A stretch of DNA of 64,000 nt from positions 62,001 through 126,000 of the forward strand of contig JAJKFJ010021217.1 of the NCBI GenBank assembly GCA_027382625.1, read 5' to 3'. Below the pieces are notes generated by a model. It saw nothing but the letters and a program-made list of their open reading frames with translations, did no database searches and was not told where the DNA came from. How positions within the stretch are numbered: position 1 is the first letter of the stretch; the number at the start of each line of letters is the position of its first letter. The position numbers and the translations under genes are program-made. Shown in pieces: positions 1 through 11,034 of this stretch. Source of the stretch: Tetmemena sp. SeJ-2015 (Eukaryota; Ciliophora; Spirotrichea; Sporadotrichida; Oxytrichidae).

Positions 1-2202
1 CTGAGAGAGTTCATTAGAGAAGGACTAGGTTGGAGAGTACTGATACTCTGAAGATCCGGGATGCAAACTTCCAGAGTTTGTGGTCAGAGGAGTCAGAGAG
101 AATGTTTCGTTATTTTGCTCATTTATAGTCACTGACTTTATCAACAGGCTCTTTGACTCGACCTCCTGGCTATTTTAAGAACTCGGGTCTTCATATCTAG
201 TAATCCGAGTTTCTGGATCTCTTTTCTATCTTTTGCTCTTTCTTTCCTCCTTTCTCTATCCCTCATCTAACTCGTCAAGGTCTCCCTCATCATGATGTGT
301 TGACTTCTTTCTTTTCCCAAGTTTGCTCTTAGTTCTAGAGCCACTATCCTTTATGAGTTCTTCCTCTTGGGAATGATGATTCTTGTGCTTTGATTCTCTC
401 TTCTTCCTCTCCTTTTTAAGATGAGAGGCCTCTGCTTGATCCACTTCTTTATCTGTTGACTGCTGTCTCTTAGTATACTTGCGCTTTACTCTTTCTTTAG
501 TCTCATCCTTGCCCTCTTCCTAAGATAAGTGAGAACCTTTATCTTCATTTACCATGTCTACAAGTTTACCGCTAGATGGCTATTTCTCTGCTATCTATCT
601 CTATCTTTGACTAGTGTTTTCTTGCTCGATCATAGTTTAATCTGAGTTGGTGGGCGATTAGACAGATGTTGTTGAGGCATAGACGGGGGAAATGGTGTTG
701 CTAGAGCTAGCAGTACTGTTCTCATCAATCACTATAGGATCATTGCTTTTTATCTTGTTTAGAATATTTCTTAAGTCTTGACCGCCTTTTTGTTATTAAT
801 TAGGAGCTGTCTATTAGACGGACTCATCATAAACTGGATCACTGCATCCAAAGACAGTTTCGATCAACTCACTGTCTTTCATCTCGACTTCACGATCGGC
901 TTTTTAAGGCTTACCTTTTGCAGAACTCTATTGCTCTTAGTTAAAAGACAAGTCGAATTTATTATCTTGGATATCAAGGCTAGCTTCTTCATCTAATGCC
1001 TACTGAATTTCACCTCTCATATTTCCTAGAACTTCCTCCGCCTTCTAAATAAACTTGGATTAGCGGATGAATGGCTCCTATCTGATGCCAATTATCTCTA
1101 TCAGTTTTTAGAAAATCATTCTTTCATCTATCTGGCCTAATCGATTCTTTAAGCTCTTTAACTAATCGAGAGTGATCTCCTCATTTTCATAGTCGCCTCT
1201 TTTGTAGGAAACCTTAAACTCGGCCTCTAAGAAGTACTTAATGAAAGATATAAGCTAGAGTCCCTCAGAATAACTATCTGTAAATCTTGAGTCTCCAATG
1301 ACGTGGTTATGCACGATGCGCGAGAATTCCATCTCCTCCTTACCCCATTCATTGGTAGAGTTTGAAGTAAGTTCGAGTGCATCGAAAAAGATTCTTGAGC
1401 GACTCAAACTCTCGAACATTTCTACTATCTTGAAAGGACAGCTAGTGTTTCTCCTCTCTTATTACCCTTTTTAGCCAGTTGAGTAATGCTAAGGGGTGGA
1501 TTCTCTTACGAGGCTATCGCACTTACAATAGAAAATAGCTATGATTTCTTCGTCCATAATTCTCTCCCCAGAGAAGGTGTAAAACTCCACATTATGAGGA
1601 ATCTTGCAACTCTTTTCAAGTTTAAAGAGGCTGGAGTAGTATTCAAAAGCTTTGCTATCTTTACTGGATAATTTTTTATTCATCTTAAGTCGTATCTTTT
1701 GCTTCTAATGGACTTAATTGACATGAGTAGTATCCTTCTCCTACTCCCACTTGGTTGATCTTTAATTCTAGTGATGGTATTATTGATTATTGTTGGTGGT
1801 GTTGTTCTATTTTTAGTTCTAGAGAAAACGAGGACTGCTCAAATTATTTCTAGCCACACTGCCACTTCTATACTAGTCGCCTCTTCTATAATCTTATTAT
1901 CTCACATCTCTATTTTATTGATGTCCATTCTGTGCAAGTGAACCTTGTGGATTGCTGCCATTCTAATAGCCTCTCTGATAGTTTTAGTTATAGTAGACAT
2001 TATTTTGGCGTTTGAATTTGCTCTGAGTAGAGTTGTGTTGATTATATTATTGCTGATGATTCATTTACTATTACTACTACAAGCCCTTCTTTCTGTTTTC
2101 CTCATTATTTTAATTGGTGTGACTTTCATTTGGCCAATCGTCTGAAACCAGAAGTGGCTTCTTATTATTGAGTTCTTGCTATTTATTTTAATCGAAGCTC
2201 AT
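1..2202 (-). CDS. Long Asn/Gln-rich, lysine-rich protein (3' end outside window)
   Basis: One frame stays open from the ATG at 2202 down to position 1 (over 730 codons) once TAA/TAG are read as Gln; no TGA and no obvious IES were seen. The start MSFDQNKQQELNNKK is the first Met after upstream noncoding sequence. Residues about 20-170 are an Asn/Gln-rich low-complexity tract. A more ordinary region follows (around 1683-1000), with blocks such as EFSRIVHNHVIGDSRF and FIKYFLEAEFKVSYKRGDYE, then a Lys/Glu/Ser-rich charged tail with basic clusters (KRKYTKRQQ, KKERKKRESKHK). I do not recognise a family. Basic clusters and Q/N bias suggest a nuclear protein, which is inference only. The gene runs off the left edge, so its C-terminus is unknown. 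Confidence 0.7.
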
Positions 2203-2380
2203 TTATTAGGAGGTTAGCGGATTATTTTTACCAACTGTGCCAACACCTCCATATAAACAAATCAATCTAGTAAATTTGAATATTCATGAAAAGAGAAAGT
2301 GCTCTTGCATTTTATTAACAGAAAAACTGCTGATTAAATTTATAATAATTTTATAAAAAGAGTTTCATTTTTAAATTGAT

Positions 2381-3967
2381 GAGTTCATAACAATAAAGCC
2401 ACTGGGGAAATCTCCGAATGGGCTTTTGATAAATTAAGCAATTGCACTCGGCCTTGAATCAGGCTTAGTGAAAGTTTATGATCTGTTTGGCAACGCCCTA
2501 ATGGAATTCTTAGTAGGAGAAGTCAAGTAAAACAAAAATGCTAAAGCAGCTCCAGCGCAAGTGAGTTTTAACTTCTCAGCTGACTGTGAAGGAAATCCAG
2601 AGAGCATTTCTGAATCATGCACTCTTCCTCCTTAAACTGTACAGCCACAAGAACCCGCCTCAAATGACCACAGTCGAGAGGGCTCTAGGATCGTAAAGAT
2701 TAGTGCTTCTCCCAATTCAGACGATATGTTCTTGGGCGTTCTAACTGAAGACAATAAATTCTACATCTATGATATCATCCTTGAGAGAGTCTTTCAGTAT
2801 CAATCAATCTTCTATCAATTAAATAAAACGATATAGCAAAAAGTTTGTAAAGAGTTATTCATTTTTAAATCATAGGTTTTAGAGAATGAAGAGAAAGTTT
2901 AAAAGCCTCCTCTTCTTGAAGGAGTCAAATTAGACTTATCAGCTGAGGGCATAAGAAATAATTCATCTGATGTCAATAGTCAGACTTCACAGTAAGTGAG
3001 TGAGGAGGAAAGAGAGAAAAATAGAACATAGATTATTAAGAAGATCACCAAGGAAAAGAAAAAGAAACAATAGACTTTAAAAATATATATTTAGTAATTA
3101 CGAGTCAAGTACAAATCACTGCTCAAGATTTACAACTACAGAACTTCTGAAATCTAAAAGTTGAAATAAATATTGTAGAACTCTCAACTGCTGGGGCTAT
3201 CATGTGTGATGCAGGTAAGTTTTTTTATCCACAAATTTATTCTTCACAATTAAAATCCTCAATGGATTAGTTTAATTAGAATTGAGCTTGATAATCTACT
3301 CTGGCGATGGATACTTCGAGTAAATAAATACCACAGACATCAAGCACTCTATCTCTTCCATTTCAATCTCCAAAAAGGGAAATTTCATTTACAGGCCCAG
3401 ATCTCTGAGCCTCGGAAGTGCTGATGAAAGTGAATATGATTCAGTTCACTTGGCTGAAGCAAGAGTCAATCAAAAAATATAATAAAATGAAATGAAATTT
3501 TTCAAATTTTTAAATATGATCACGTTAACTATTTAGCGGTGAGAACTCCTCTGAAAGATAACTAGGTAGTGCTCTACGAGTGCTTAACTCCAGTTGTGAA
3601 AACTGAGGGCCTCCTTGACTAATATGAAAACTCATATGTGATATAATGATAGTTTGATAATATTTTGACAGCTTCAATTTCAAGTTCCCCATGTTTGTGG
3701 TAGCATTTATACTTGTGATTGGCTATCAGTTCTACAAAAGAAAGACCAACAACAGCTATGGCACTAATGAAGAAAGTGAGCTCCTCAAAAAGTTTGGAGG
3801 CAAAAACGTTTTCATATTTATTAAGAAATATTATGGGTTCATTATAAAACTTAAGTTCCAAGGCTAAGACCGATATTCTGGAGATTGAAAAGATGATGGG
3901 ACAGCTTGGAGATTTCAGTAAGAACTTAGGAGGGCTGACTGGTGCCACTAAACCTAAGAAAAGGTGA
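2381..3967 (+). CDS. WD-like repeat protein with C-terminal membrane anchor
   Basis: Coding stretches such as ALGLESGLVKVYDLFGNAL, DMFLGVLTEDNKFYIYDI and LIIYSGDGYFEQINTTDIK look like beta-propeller blades. Near the C-terminus is one membrane helix (PMFVVAFILVIGYQFY) followed by a basic tail and the TGA at 3965-3967. This layout resembles membrane-anchored WD proteins such as Sec12/PREB, but the resemblance is weak. Three IESs (3470, 3643, 3789) must be removed to keep the frame, and a GT-AG intron lies near 3211-3275. The N-terminal start was not found; the first coding stretch opens near 2381, so a first segment may lie elsewhere. The gene diverges from the one ending at 2202. Confidence 0.6.
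3470..3501 (+). other. IES, pointer TCAAA
   Basis: AT-rich 32-nt segment between two TCAAA copies (3470-3474 and 3502-3506). Deleting it joins EARVNQ to IFKYDHVNYLAVRTPL in frame; left in place it shifts the frame. Confidence 0.75.
3643..3656 (+). other. Short IES, pointer ATAAT
   Basis: 14-nt segment between ATAAT copies (3643-3647 and 3657-3661). It contains a frame-closing TGA. Removal gives ENSYVIQYFDSFNFKFPMF in frame with the membrane helix. Confidence 0.7.
3789..3846 (+). other. IES, pointer AAA (tentative)
   Basis: 58-nt segment. Removal joins EESELLK to NLSSKAKTDILEIEK, giving a coiled tail that ends at TGA 3965-3967. The pointer is only AAA within an A-run, so the exact ends are uncertain. 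Confidence 0.45.
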
Positions 3968-4115
3968 TACCTGAGTTAAATTGTTGCTTAATTCGTTTCA
4001 AGAAGTATTCTAAATTTCCTTACTCTCCTCTTTCATTCTCCTTGAAATGCGATAATCATTCTAATGGAAATTATCTTTAAAATAAATTGAATAAGCAAAA
4101 CAAAGTGTTATCAAA

Positions 4116-5372
4116 TCAACTTGGAGCATCACACGAGGGATAGGATGAATAGAAAGGTTTCACATGCTAGAGTATGCTGCCATTTCTGGTCCTCAGAACA
4201 AACCAGAACTCGTATCTACCTGTGCACAAATTCTTCGTTGAAATGAACTCCGTTGTGAAACCATTCTCAATTAAATACTAATTAACGAATACTTAATTAT
4301 CTCAATATCTGAAACGATCTTGAGAGACTCGATAATTGTGGAATCGTGAGGCTTGTGGATTTCTATATAGGTTCCGCAATTACCAGTTGCGGAGTAAACA
4401 GTGCTGCACTACATCACATAGCCTGTTTGTAGCCATGCAATACCAATATCAGTTCCTGACACAATGCTAGTGTTATCCTCACAAACTGCATCATTAGAGG
4501 AATCGCAACACAAGTCATTTGTCCCATCACCTTATAATAAATTCTTAGAACAATCTATTAACAGATATTTTCCCTTGGTTAGCACAGGGATTGACCTTCA
4601 TCTCTATTTTGAAGAAGCGAGGGTTGGGGAAGTCTATCCTGTAGCCAGTGGGCTTGTAAATCTTGTAGAAGTACAGCGCCCTCTACTCTGGAGTTTAAAA
4701 GTCTGTGTTGTTGAGTGCCGAGTAGTCATGAGTGTCATTGCCTGCGAAGTGCATCAAGTTCAAGTTGAAGTAGTAATTCAAGTGCACCATAATTGAATGG
4801 CTGGGAGATTAAAGCGAATTCAAATTATTTAAAGTTCTGAAGAACTCTTAAGAATATAATCTTTCTTTTTTTTTCCTTCTTTATAAATTAAAGAGATAAA
4901 GGAGTAATCGAAGCTGAAAACCCTCACAAAGTCTTAGGGCGAAATCTTAGTGAGAGTTCTCTTGACATCATCATCTAGTTTTCGCTGGCCTCTACCTCTT
5001 GATGCTTTAGAGTTGAGTTTCGAATTTTACTGAGCTTCTTTATCTTGCGAGACTTCAAATTATGAAACTTGTAAAGATAAAAGCATATCTATGATTTCAG
5101 AGACATCTGCAGTACTGTTTGAAAAGGACACCCTGCCAATAACTTTCGAGCCTTCATCATTTGTTTGATTCAAATATACATCATCAAAAGCAAAACCCTC
5201 AGCAGGCTTTTCATAGAAATCAATCTCTTTAAAAATGTTCTTAATTATTTAAAGTTTCAATGTAGGAGATAGTTTAAATGGATTATTTCTCCACTTTCCT
5301 TGGGCCTACAGTTTCACTTATCAGAAGAGATATTGATAGAAGCATCAACAGTGGAGCTTATAAATATCTCAT
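4116..5372 (-). CDS. Secreted or surface Cys-containing protein, family unknown
   Basis: The ATG at 5372-5370 opens a signal-peptide-like sequence (MRYLQAPLLMLLSISLLISE). Later coding pieces include EIDFYEKPAEGFAFDDVYLN, QRALYFYKIYKPTGYRIDF, a Cys-rich part (CCDSSNDAVCEDN, CSTVYSATGNCGTYIEI) and the end TGRYEFWFVLRTRNG...YPSCDAPS, closed by TGA at 4118-4116. Spaced cysteines and several N-x-S/T sites fit an extracellular domain. Two IESs are resolved (4510, 4265); further breaks lie near 5270-5300 (possibly an 85-nt intron) and 4800-4900, where I could not fix the junction. I do not recognise the fold. It diverges from the acyltransferase gene that follows. Confidence 0.6.
4265..4299 (-). other. 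IES, pointer ATTGAGA
   Basis: Seven-base pointer (plus-strand TCTCAAT at 4265-4271 and 4300-4306). Removing 35 nt joins SLKIVSDIE to NGFTTEFISTKN in frame. Confidence 0.8.
4510..4549 (-). other. IES, pointer TTGT
   Basis: Read on the minus strand, TTGT flanks a 40-nt repeat-to-repeat interval (plus-strand ACAA at 4510-4513 and 4550-4553). Removal joins GKISVNRL to CCDSSNDAVC in frame and removes an in-frame TGA. Confidence 0.65.
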
Positions 5373-5784
5373 TTTTCCTCTAATTTCTATTGGCTAGTTC
5401 TTTGACTCTTTTTATAATTTATCATTTACATCTTTGCCTTAACAAACATTGCCTCAAATTCTAAATTATAATGTGATTAAAGATTTCTAAAATATTTAAA
5501 GCTTAGATATATTTGGCTTATTATAATACTGCTCCAGAGATGATGTAGATAACAATAGGATGCAAAAAATTATCCCTATATAATATTCTCCTCCTCCTAC
5601 TTCTAACACTCTAAAACATTATGATTATTTACACTCATATCTTTTTAACACTTGCGACGCTAAATATAAATCTAATAAGAGCAAAGCCTTCGCCTCAGCA
5701 AATCGCAAAGTTCAATCATTGTATATAAACATTTCATTTTCAAATTAATCAATTTCTTTAATGAGATGGTGAACTAAAAAATGC
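5373..5784. other. AT-rich intergenic region between divergent genes
   Basis: Region between the divergent starts of the secreted protein and the acyltransferase. A short plus-strand open stretch (from ATG at about 5560, with NTCDAKYKSNKSKAFASA) could be a first segment of the acyltransferase, but no pointer to the next segment was found. No RNA gene or repeat was recognised. Confidence 0.4.
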
Positions 5785-8447
5785 TAAGCTATTCTCAGAG
5801 AGCAGAGCTTGCATAAACGCGACTCAGTAATTTTTAAAAACTATGCTTCACTACCCGTAGTCCCAGATGCTTTTCTATTCCACTCATGGCTTCGGAGATA
5901 TCGGTAGTAGAGAGGCCTGCTAAAACTCTACCAATTTTCTCTACACAGAGAATGATCCCATCAATCCCCCTCAGAATGGATATTAATTTAAATTACTTGT
6001 AAAAGTAATAATGGATACATGATGTTAAACTTGAATTTATCAACGATGCCTGTGATTCTTAGATTTGGTCTTTGCTTGCCTTCAGTTTGCAGCCAGAGTT
6101 AAATTGACGGAGCCTTCCATAACATTTCTACTTCAGTGACGTCGGCCATCCAAGGCTTACTATAAGTAGTCAATCCTGGTATATATTTAAATAAATTTCA
6201 CTTTATAAATGAAGCATATATTTCTTGCCTGATGATGTGCGAGTATAAATACAAGTCTAGAAGACTCAGGACTATGAGGACCGGTGGTACTCTCGAATTA
6301 ATGTGGGGAGTATTTTGACAGGGATAGTGCTCTTGGTTTTGGTTTTGGGAATTATTATAATGAGTTGCCTCAAGAACTTTGCATAAAAAAGTGCAACTAA
6401 ATCCAAATTTCTATCTCAATTAAGGATTTAGGATCAATCTAAAGTAAGCATTTCGATTCAAAGTTTAATTTATTATTATGAGAGTGAATGATTTATAATT
6501 TTTAAATTTCGACTCAACTCGAGAGCAGACGCAACTTCACAACGTTAGTAAGAATCTGAACATAAACTAAACCACATTGAAGTCCTCAATCGATTTTTCC
6601 TCTGAGGTGAGGACTCCAGACAATTTACCAACTTAGTCATAATCTTCAAAACCAAAACGTCTAATGGAGTCTTTCAATCTCCAAACTTCTTTAAGCTAGA
6701 TAGGGGCTAATCGCAAGAACATAGAAGGCATCAAGGACATGAAAGATCTGTAGTTGTTTGACGGTCTGAGAGTATTCGTATTGGTTTGGGTAATGCTATT
6801 GGGTACTTGCCAGTACACCATGTCCTCTGCGGTTTACAACCCCTGGCGACTACAAGACTACTTCTAGACAATTGCTTATACAGCAGTGTATTCTGCAAAT
6901 CTAGGACACGATGAGTTCTTTATGATCTCTGCCTTCCTAACAACAGTTAAATTAGTCAAATTCATAGAGTCCAAAGACAAGAAATAGAGTTTATTATGTT
7001 AATTTTAAAATGGCTTATAAATAGCTAAGTGCTAAAGACTTTGGAAGCTTAATTTTAGATCGTTACTTAAGACTTGTTCCTCTCTATTACCTAATTTTAT
7101 GGGGTTTAATAAATTTTAAATGGATTAAAATAATTTATTTAAATTAACATTAATTTTCACTTTATTATATTTTGGTTAATTATGCGTGCCCAAATTTTCT
7201 TATTCGGTTGGCTTGTGGGTCCTCACATCGGAAGTGGCCCATGCTGGCTTACATATGAAAAGGGTTTCTAAGATTGCCAGCACTACTGGTGGTCAGTATT
7301 TACAATGACCCTCAACTTCCTTCCCTCCTACGTTATTGCAAATGAAGGCTGCTTCTATTGGGGCTTCTAAATATTAATTATCTATGTTATGAATAAGATT
7401 TAAATTAGTTTGGGCTGGTATGTTGCAAGTGAGTTCTAGCTATTTTTAGTAAGCTTGCCCATAATCTACTTCCTGCACAAACGGAAGCTCCAAACCAAAG
7501 CAGTAGTGCTCTCACTCTTACTCCTAATAGGGATGGCTATAATCTTTGTGGTAATTTGGATTAACAACATGGCAGCTGGGCTTTTCGCTCCACAGGATAT
7601 AGATATCTTCAGAGTCTTTGTCAATAAACCCTATACCAAGTTGCACTCAGTAGCCATTGGGATCTCGCTTGGATTTATCTTCCTTGAATTGAACAGGCAA
7701 AAGAGAGAAGAGGGATTTTAAGGCTTGGCCAAAATTTTAGACAAGAACAGATTAGTTATCATTGTTTCACAGATCTTGGCTTGGGGACTGATTGCTTTTG
7801 TGACTCTATACCCTCTTCAAGCAAACAAGGAGCCAATCCAACCATTTAAAAATTATTGCATTCTTAGCAATAAAGAATATGATGAATGCTTTGGAGCAAA
7901 CTCCATAATTCCCTCTTTATTACTTTCAGTAGACCCATTTTTCTGATTAGCTTGTGCTGTCTCATTATCAATCTTTTCATAAACAACAACCCAACTCTTA
8001 AAGGCTTTCCTCTCCTCAAAGCTCTTCCTAATCCTAGGTCGTAATTATTTCATCATCAGAAATTCTATTTAGAAATATTTGCTTTATCGTTTTAGCTATG
8101 CAGCTTACTTGATCTTCCCGATAGTGATCGCAATCCTCGTTTCCAGCATGGACAACAGCTTATACCTAAACTACAATGAGATGTTCTACCTGCTTGGCTA
8201 TAACTTAGTGGCTACTTTCTCAATCGCCTTCATCATTCATCTCTTTGTGGAGAGACCCATCGCAAACGTAGTCGAGCAATTCATTCTTAAGAAGAGGTAC
8301 AAATTGTCCACACCAAATCTTCAACCCAAAGTAGCTCTCAGTAGTAGTTAGAGCATTGAATAGTAAGTATAATCTCAAATAGCAGAAAGTTAAAAAAAAT
8401 ACAGGAAGGGAGATAAGCATGACAAGCTGCTCCTAAAGCTATCCTGA
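5785..8447 (+). CDS. NRF-6-like membrane acyltransferase (acyltransferase 3 family)
   Basis: The N-terminal lumenal part has the nose-resistant-to-fluoxetine pattern: ACINATQQFLKTMLHYPQ, a STHGFGDIGSREAC block and FGLCLPSVCSQSQIDGAF. A helix (GIVLLVLVLGIIIMSC) follows, then the acyltransferase 3 start LFDGLRVFVLVWVMLLGT, HDEFFMISAFLTTVKLV, DRYLRLVPLYYLILW and a series of helices ending in LIHLFVERPIANVVE-type sequence and TGA 8445-8447. Six IESs with clear pointers were removed to obtain this (5975, 6181, 6982, 7368, 7902, 8024); one more near 7110-7190 and an intron near 6441 are unresolved in detail. Family members are predicted to move acyl groups or lipids across membranes; the substrate is unknown. 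The true start codon was not located. Confidence 0.85.
5975..6009 (+). other. IES, pointer AATGGATA
   Basis: Eight-base direct repeat at 5975-5982 and 6010-6017. Deleting 35 nt joins DPINPPQNGY to MMLNLNLSTMPVILRFGLC in frame. Confidence 0.9.
6181..6215 (+). other. IES, pointer ATATAT
   Basis: Repeat at 6181-6186 and 6216-6221. Removing 35 nt joins LLQVVNPGI to YFLPDDVRVQ in frame. Confidence 0.85.
6982..7018 (+). other. IES, pointer AAATAG
   Basis: Repeat at 6982-6987 and 7019-7024. Removing 37 nt joins FIESKDKKQ to LSAKDFGSLILDRYLRL, the conserved acyltransferase block. Confidence 0.9.
7368..7400 (+). other. IES, pointer TAAAT
   Basis: Repeat at 7368-7372 and 7401-7405. The 33-nt deletion joins CFYWGFQ to ISLGWYVASEFQ. 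The segment is open in frame, so its status rests on the repeat and AT content. Confidence 0.6.
7902..7909 (+). other. Very short IES (8 nt), pointer TCC
   Basis: TCC at 7902-7904 and 7910-7912. Removing 8 nt changes an early TGA frame into NSLFITFSRPIFLISL, which matches the family pattern. Confidence 0.7.
8024..8081 (+). other. IES, pointer CTT
   Basis: CTT at 8024-8026 and 8082-8084. Removing 58 nt joins FPLLKAL to YRFSYAAYLIFPIVIA in frame. Confidence 0.75.
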
Positions 8448-8529
8448 ATTACATCAAATTTAACTATTCCACTACTGAAATTTATCTCTACATTAAAACT
8501 TAATCTCAGGAAGTGAAATCAATAATCTC

Positions 8530-11034
8530 ATCTGTAATTATCAGTTGAGTAACTGAGCTAATACTTTATGTCATGAATCCATTTCTAGACTGTATCTTAC
8601 ACATCCCACTTTTCTTGATTCTCAATATCCTTCATCACGATTTCTATTCCTCTTAAGCTATTTAGCATTCTCTCTTTGTCTCCTTCTAGCTTTCTAATCC
8701 TATCCTCAAGTTCAATCTTTTCAATAGCAATTATATCTACAGCACCTTGCAGCTTCTAATTTTACACTTCTGCCTTGCGGAGTTCTCTTCTCTATTTCTC
8801 TTACAACTGAGCTGTCAAGATCTCCACCTCAACTTGTAAATCAGAAACCTAGATTTTTAACTCTACTTGCTTATCAAAGCTTAAATTTTCTAAGATATGG
8901 ATTAAAATGCTTGTTGTAGGAAAGAGAAAGCTGATGTTTGAGGTCTTGAATCTTTTCATCTTCATTGATTCCTCTTCTGGCTTCTATTACCTCCTCCTTC
9001 AATGCCTAAATTTTGATGTCGCGCAACTCAATGTCTGCTTTCTATAAATGGACTTAAGATATTCTTTCTCCTTACCAGTTGCTTATTCTCGTATAAAATC
9101 TTGAGGTACATCTCTTGGTATTCTCTGCACTTTATCTTCACCTCATTTATCCTCTTCAATGATTCCTCAACTCTTCTCTCAGCATCTAAGTGGATTTCCT
9201 TCCTACGAAAAGAGTTTCAAAATTAGAGGAATACACTTACTGCTTATCGTCTAGAAGTTTCTCATAAGCCTTTTTCCATCTTCTGTTTTCAGTTTCAAGC
9301 TCTGTTATTCTCAAATTACTTTCAGTCATACTTAACTTAAATTGGTCTTGCTTCTTCTAATGAAACTTTCTCTAAATAGTTCACAAAGAATAAATGCATT
9401 CTAATTTTAAATTATCTCTACTCCTCCAGTCTATCCTTGAATTGCTACTGCTTCTCTTCAAGCGTTTAATTGAGTGTGTCCACCTTCTTATTAAGGAACT
9501 TCTGCTTTGTAACATGATCTTTGATTTACTTATTGAGATCTCCTATTCGCTACTCCATGTCCTCAATCTTACGCTTAAGATAGGCGCTCATTTTTCCCTC
9601 TAGGATGGCTTAAACCTTCAGCCTCTCCTAATGAAGCTAGTTCTCTAGCTCCAACTTGGACCTTAAAATTTCTTGCTTGTGAATCAACTCCTCTTGTCTC
9701 TTCTTCTCCTGCTCCTCTAGTCTTTTGTGAAGGTTCTTGCTCTTGTTCATCTCATCTATAAAATGACGAAAATTTAAAGATAACATTATAGAACTTCAAT
9801 TTTAATTGCTCATCGTCTATTTTCTTAGTCAAGTCTAGGAGATAAGTTCTGTCGTCTTCTACTACTAGCTGCATAGAGGAGATTACTTGCTGTGCTCTAG
9901 TTACAAAAGCATTTGGCTTCGGCGGTTCACTCTAAGCCTTCTTTCTCTTCTAGGTCTGAGAGGGAGATTGATTCTTGGACTCAGAGTGATTGCGAGTTTG
10001 GTTTTACCCAGAGTCACCACTTCTATTCAAAAAGCTAATAACTTAAAGCCATTTAAGATAGGCTCTATTCTTCATGGATGAGTTTCAACTGGGAATAATA
10101 GGCTTGGAGAGTTGATACTTCTTTACAAGGTTAGAGTTTTATCTCTTTGTCATAAGCTAGCTGCTTCCTAGATCCTGATTGAGCATCAAAAAATCTATAA
10201 GAAAATAAGTCTTAGAGAATTGTATGCAATTATTCAAATTTATTTAAAATTAAAAATAAATATGCATGCTTTCATCGATGAATCCATCGAGCAGTATGTC
10301 TTTAATGAGTTTCTTCTTTTTCGTGGGTTTAAAATGCAGTACTCGAGGAGAGACCTTTACTGATTAACTCTCAGCAATAGGCCTATCCTCATCCTACTCT
10401 TTGGTGTCCAGCTTTTTAATTTGAGGCAAATGAGTCTCATCATACATTTCACATTATTTATATTTACAAATAAATGCTGATCAAGTTGTCTCTTTGCTGC
10501 TATTGGAGCTGCACTCTTGATACTGCTTCTCTTCATGTGCTCAGAATCTCTCTCCTCTAATCTATTCCTCTTTTCATAGTGCAAGATCTTTAAATCAATA
10601 ACAATTCGTATAAAGATCATTTATGGAAATATCTTGGCCTGAAAATTCTTATTATCATTCCAAAGCTGCTTGATATCTTATAGCAGATTTTGATTCTCTC
10701 TTTCAAGCTCTGTAATTCAGCTTTGCATTATATTTGTTGCGTGATCTTCTTTTGCTACACTTTCATTTTGCTAGAAATTAAAAGTTTTGGTAATAAAACT
10801 TTGCACATATAATGATTGCTGAGCAAATGCCTTTCCTTGGGACAATAAATTTGAAACTGGCAGTCCTTTAGAAGCCTTGAAGTGCAACTGCTGCTGCTGA
10901 AACTCTGTAGGAGAGTTTTAGGCAGTGAGAGATGGGCCCTGCAATGACTTGGTGTTTAGGGATGGGAGCTGCCTTCAATTGTCCTGATTATTCTATACTG
11001 GTGTTGCAGATTAGCCTCTTTTATTCACATCCAT
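8530..11034 (-). CDS. Long coiled-coil protein
   Basis: Starts MDVNKRGQSATPVQNNQ at 11034 and ends at TGA 8532-8530. The N-terminus (about 120 residues) is Gln/Ser-rich, then a basic/acidic linker (VLHFKPTKKKKLIKDI), then several hundred residues of heptad-rich coiled coil, for example KNLHKRLEEQEKKRQEEL, LKRKIEDMEQRIGDLNK and ELEDRIRKLEGDKERML. This resembles ciliary or basal-body structural coiled coils, but none can be named. At least four IESs were resolved (10972, 10718, 10443, 10019). The first two are 15 and 12 nt long and carry the only in-frame TGA codons of the N-terminal part. More IESs are likely near 9770, 9220-9240 and 9370. Confidence 0.75.
10019..10040 (-). other. IES, pointer AAGT
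   Basis: Plus-strand ACTT at 10019-10022 and 10041-10044. Removing 22 nt joins EEQSLSQMAL to SGDSGQNQTRNHSE and avoids a TGA. Confidence 0.75.
10443..10483 (-). other. IES, pointer TGAT
   Basis: Plus-strand ATCA at 10439-10442 and 10480-10483. Removing 41 nt joins AAKRQLD to ETHLPQIKKLDTKEQ in frame. Confidence 0.75.
10718..10729 (-). other. Very short IES (12 nt), pointer AAT
   Basis: Plus-strand ATT at 10715-10717 and 10727-10729. The 12-nt unit holds an in-frame TGA. Removal joins DHATNI to ITELERENQNLLQ. Confidence 0.7.
10972..10986 (-). other. Very short IES (15 nt), pointer CAG
   Basis: Plus-strand CTG at 10969-10971 and 10984-10986. The 15-nt unit contains an in-frame TGA. Removal gives PVQNNQLPSLNTKSLQG without any frame change. 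Confidence 0.7.

Noticed and set aside
4464..4796. 110-residue plus-strand ORF
   Set aside because: Antisense of the secreted Cys protein, whose minus-strand reading continues through pointer-defined junctions.
8530..11034. Coiled-coil gene as a pseudogene with two nonsense mutations
   Set aside because: Both TGAs lie in 12- and 15-nt units flanked by direct repeats, and the gene is otherwise open and protein-like.
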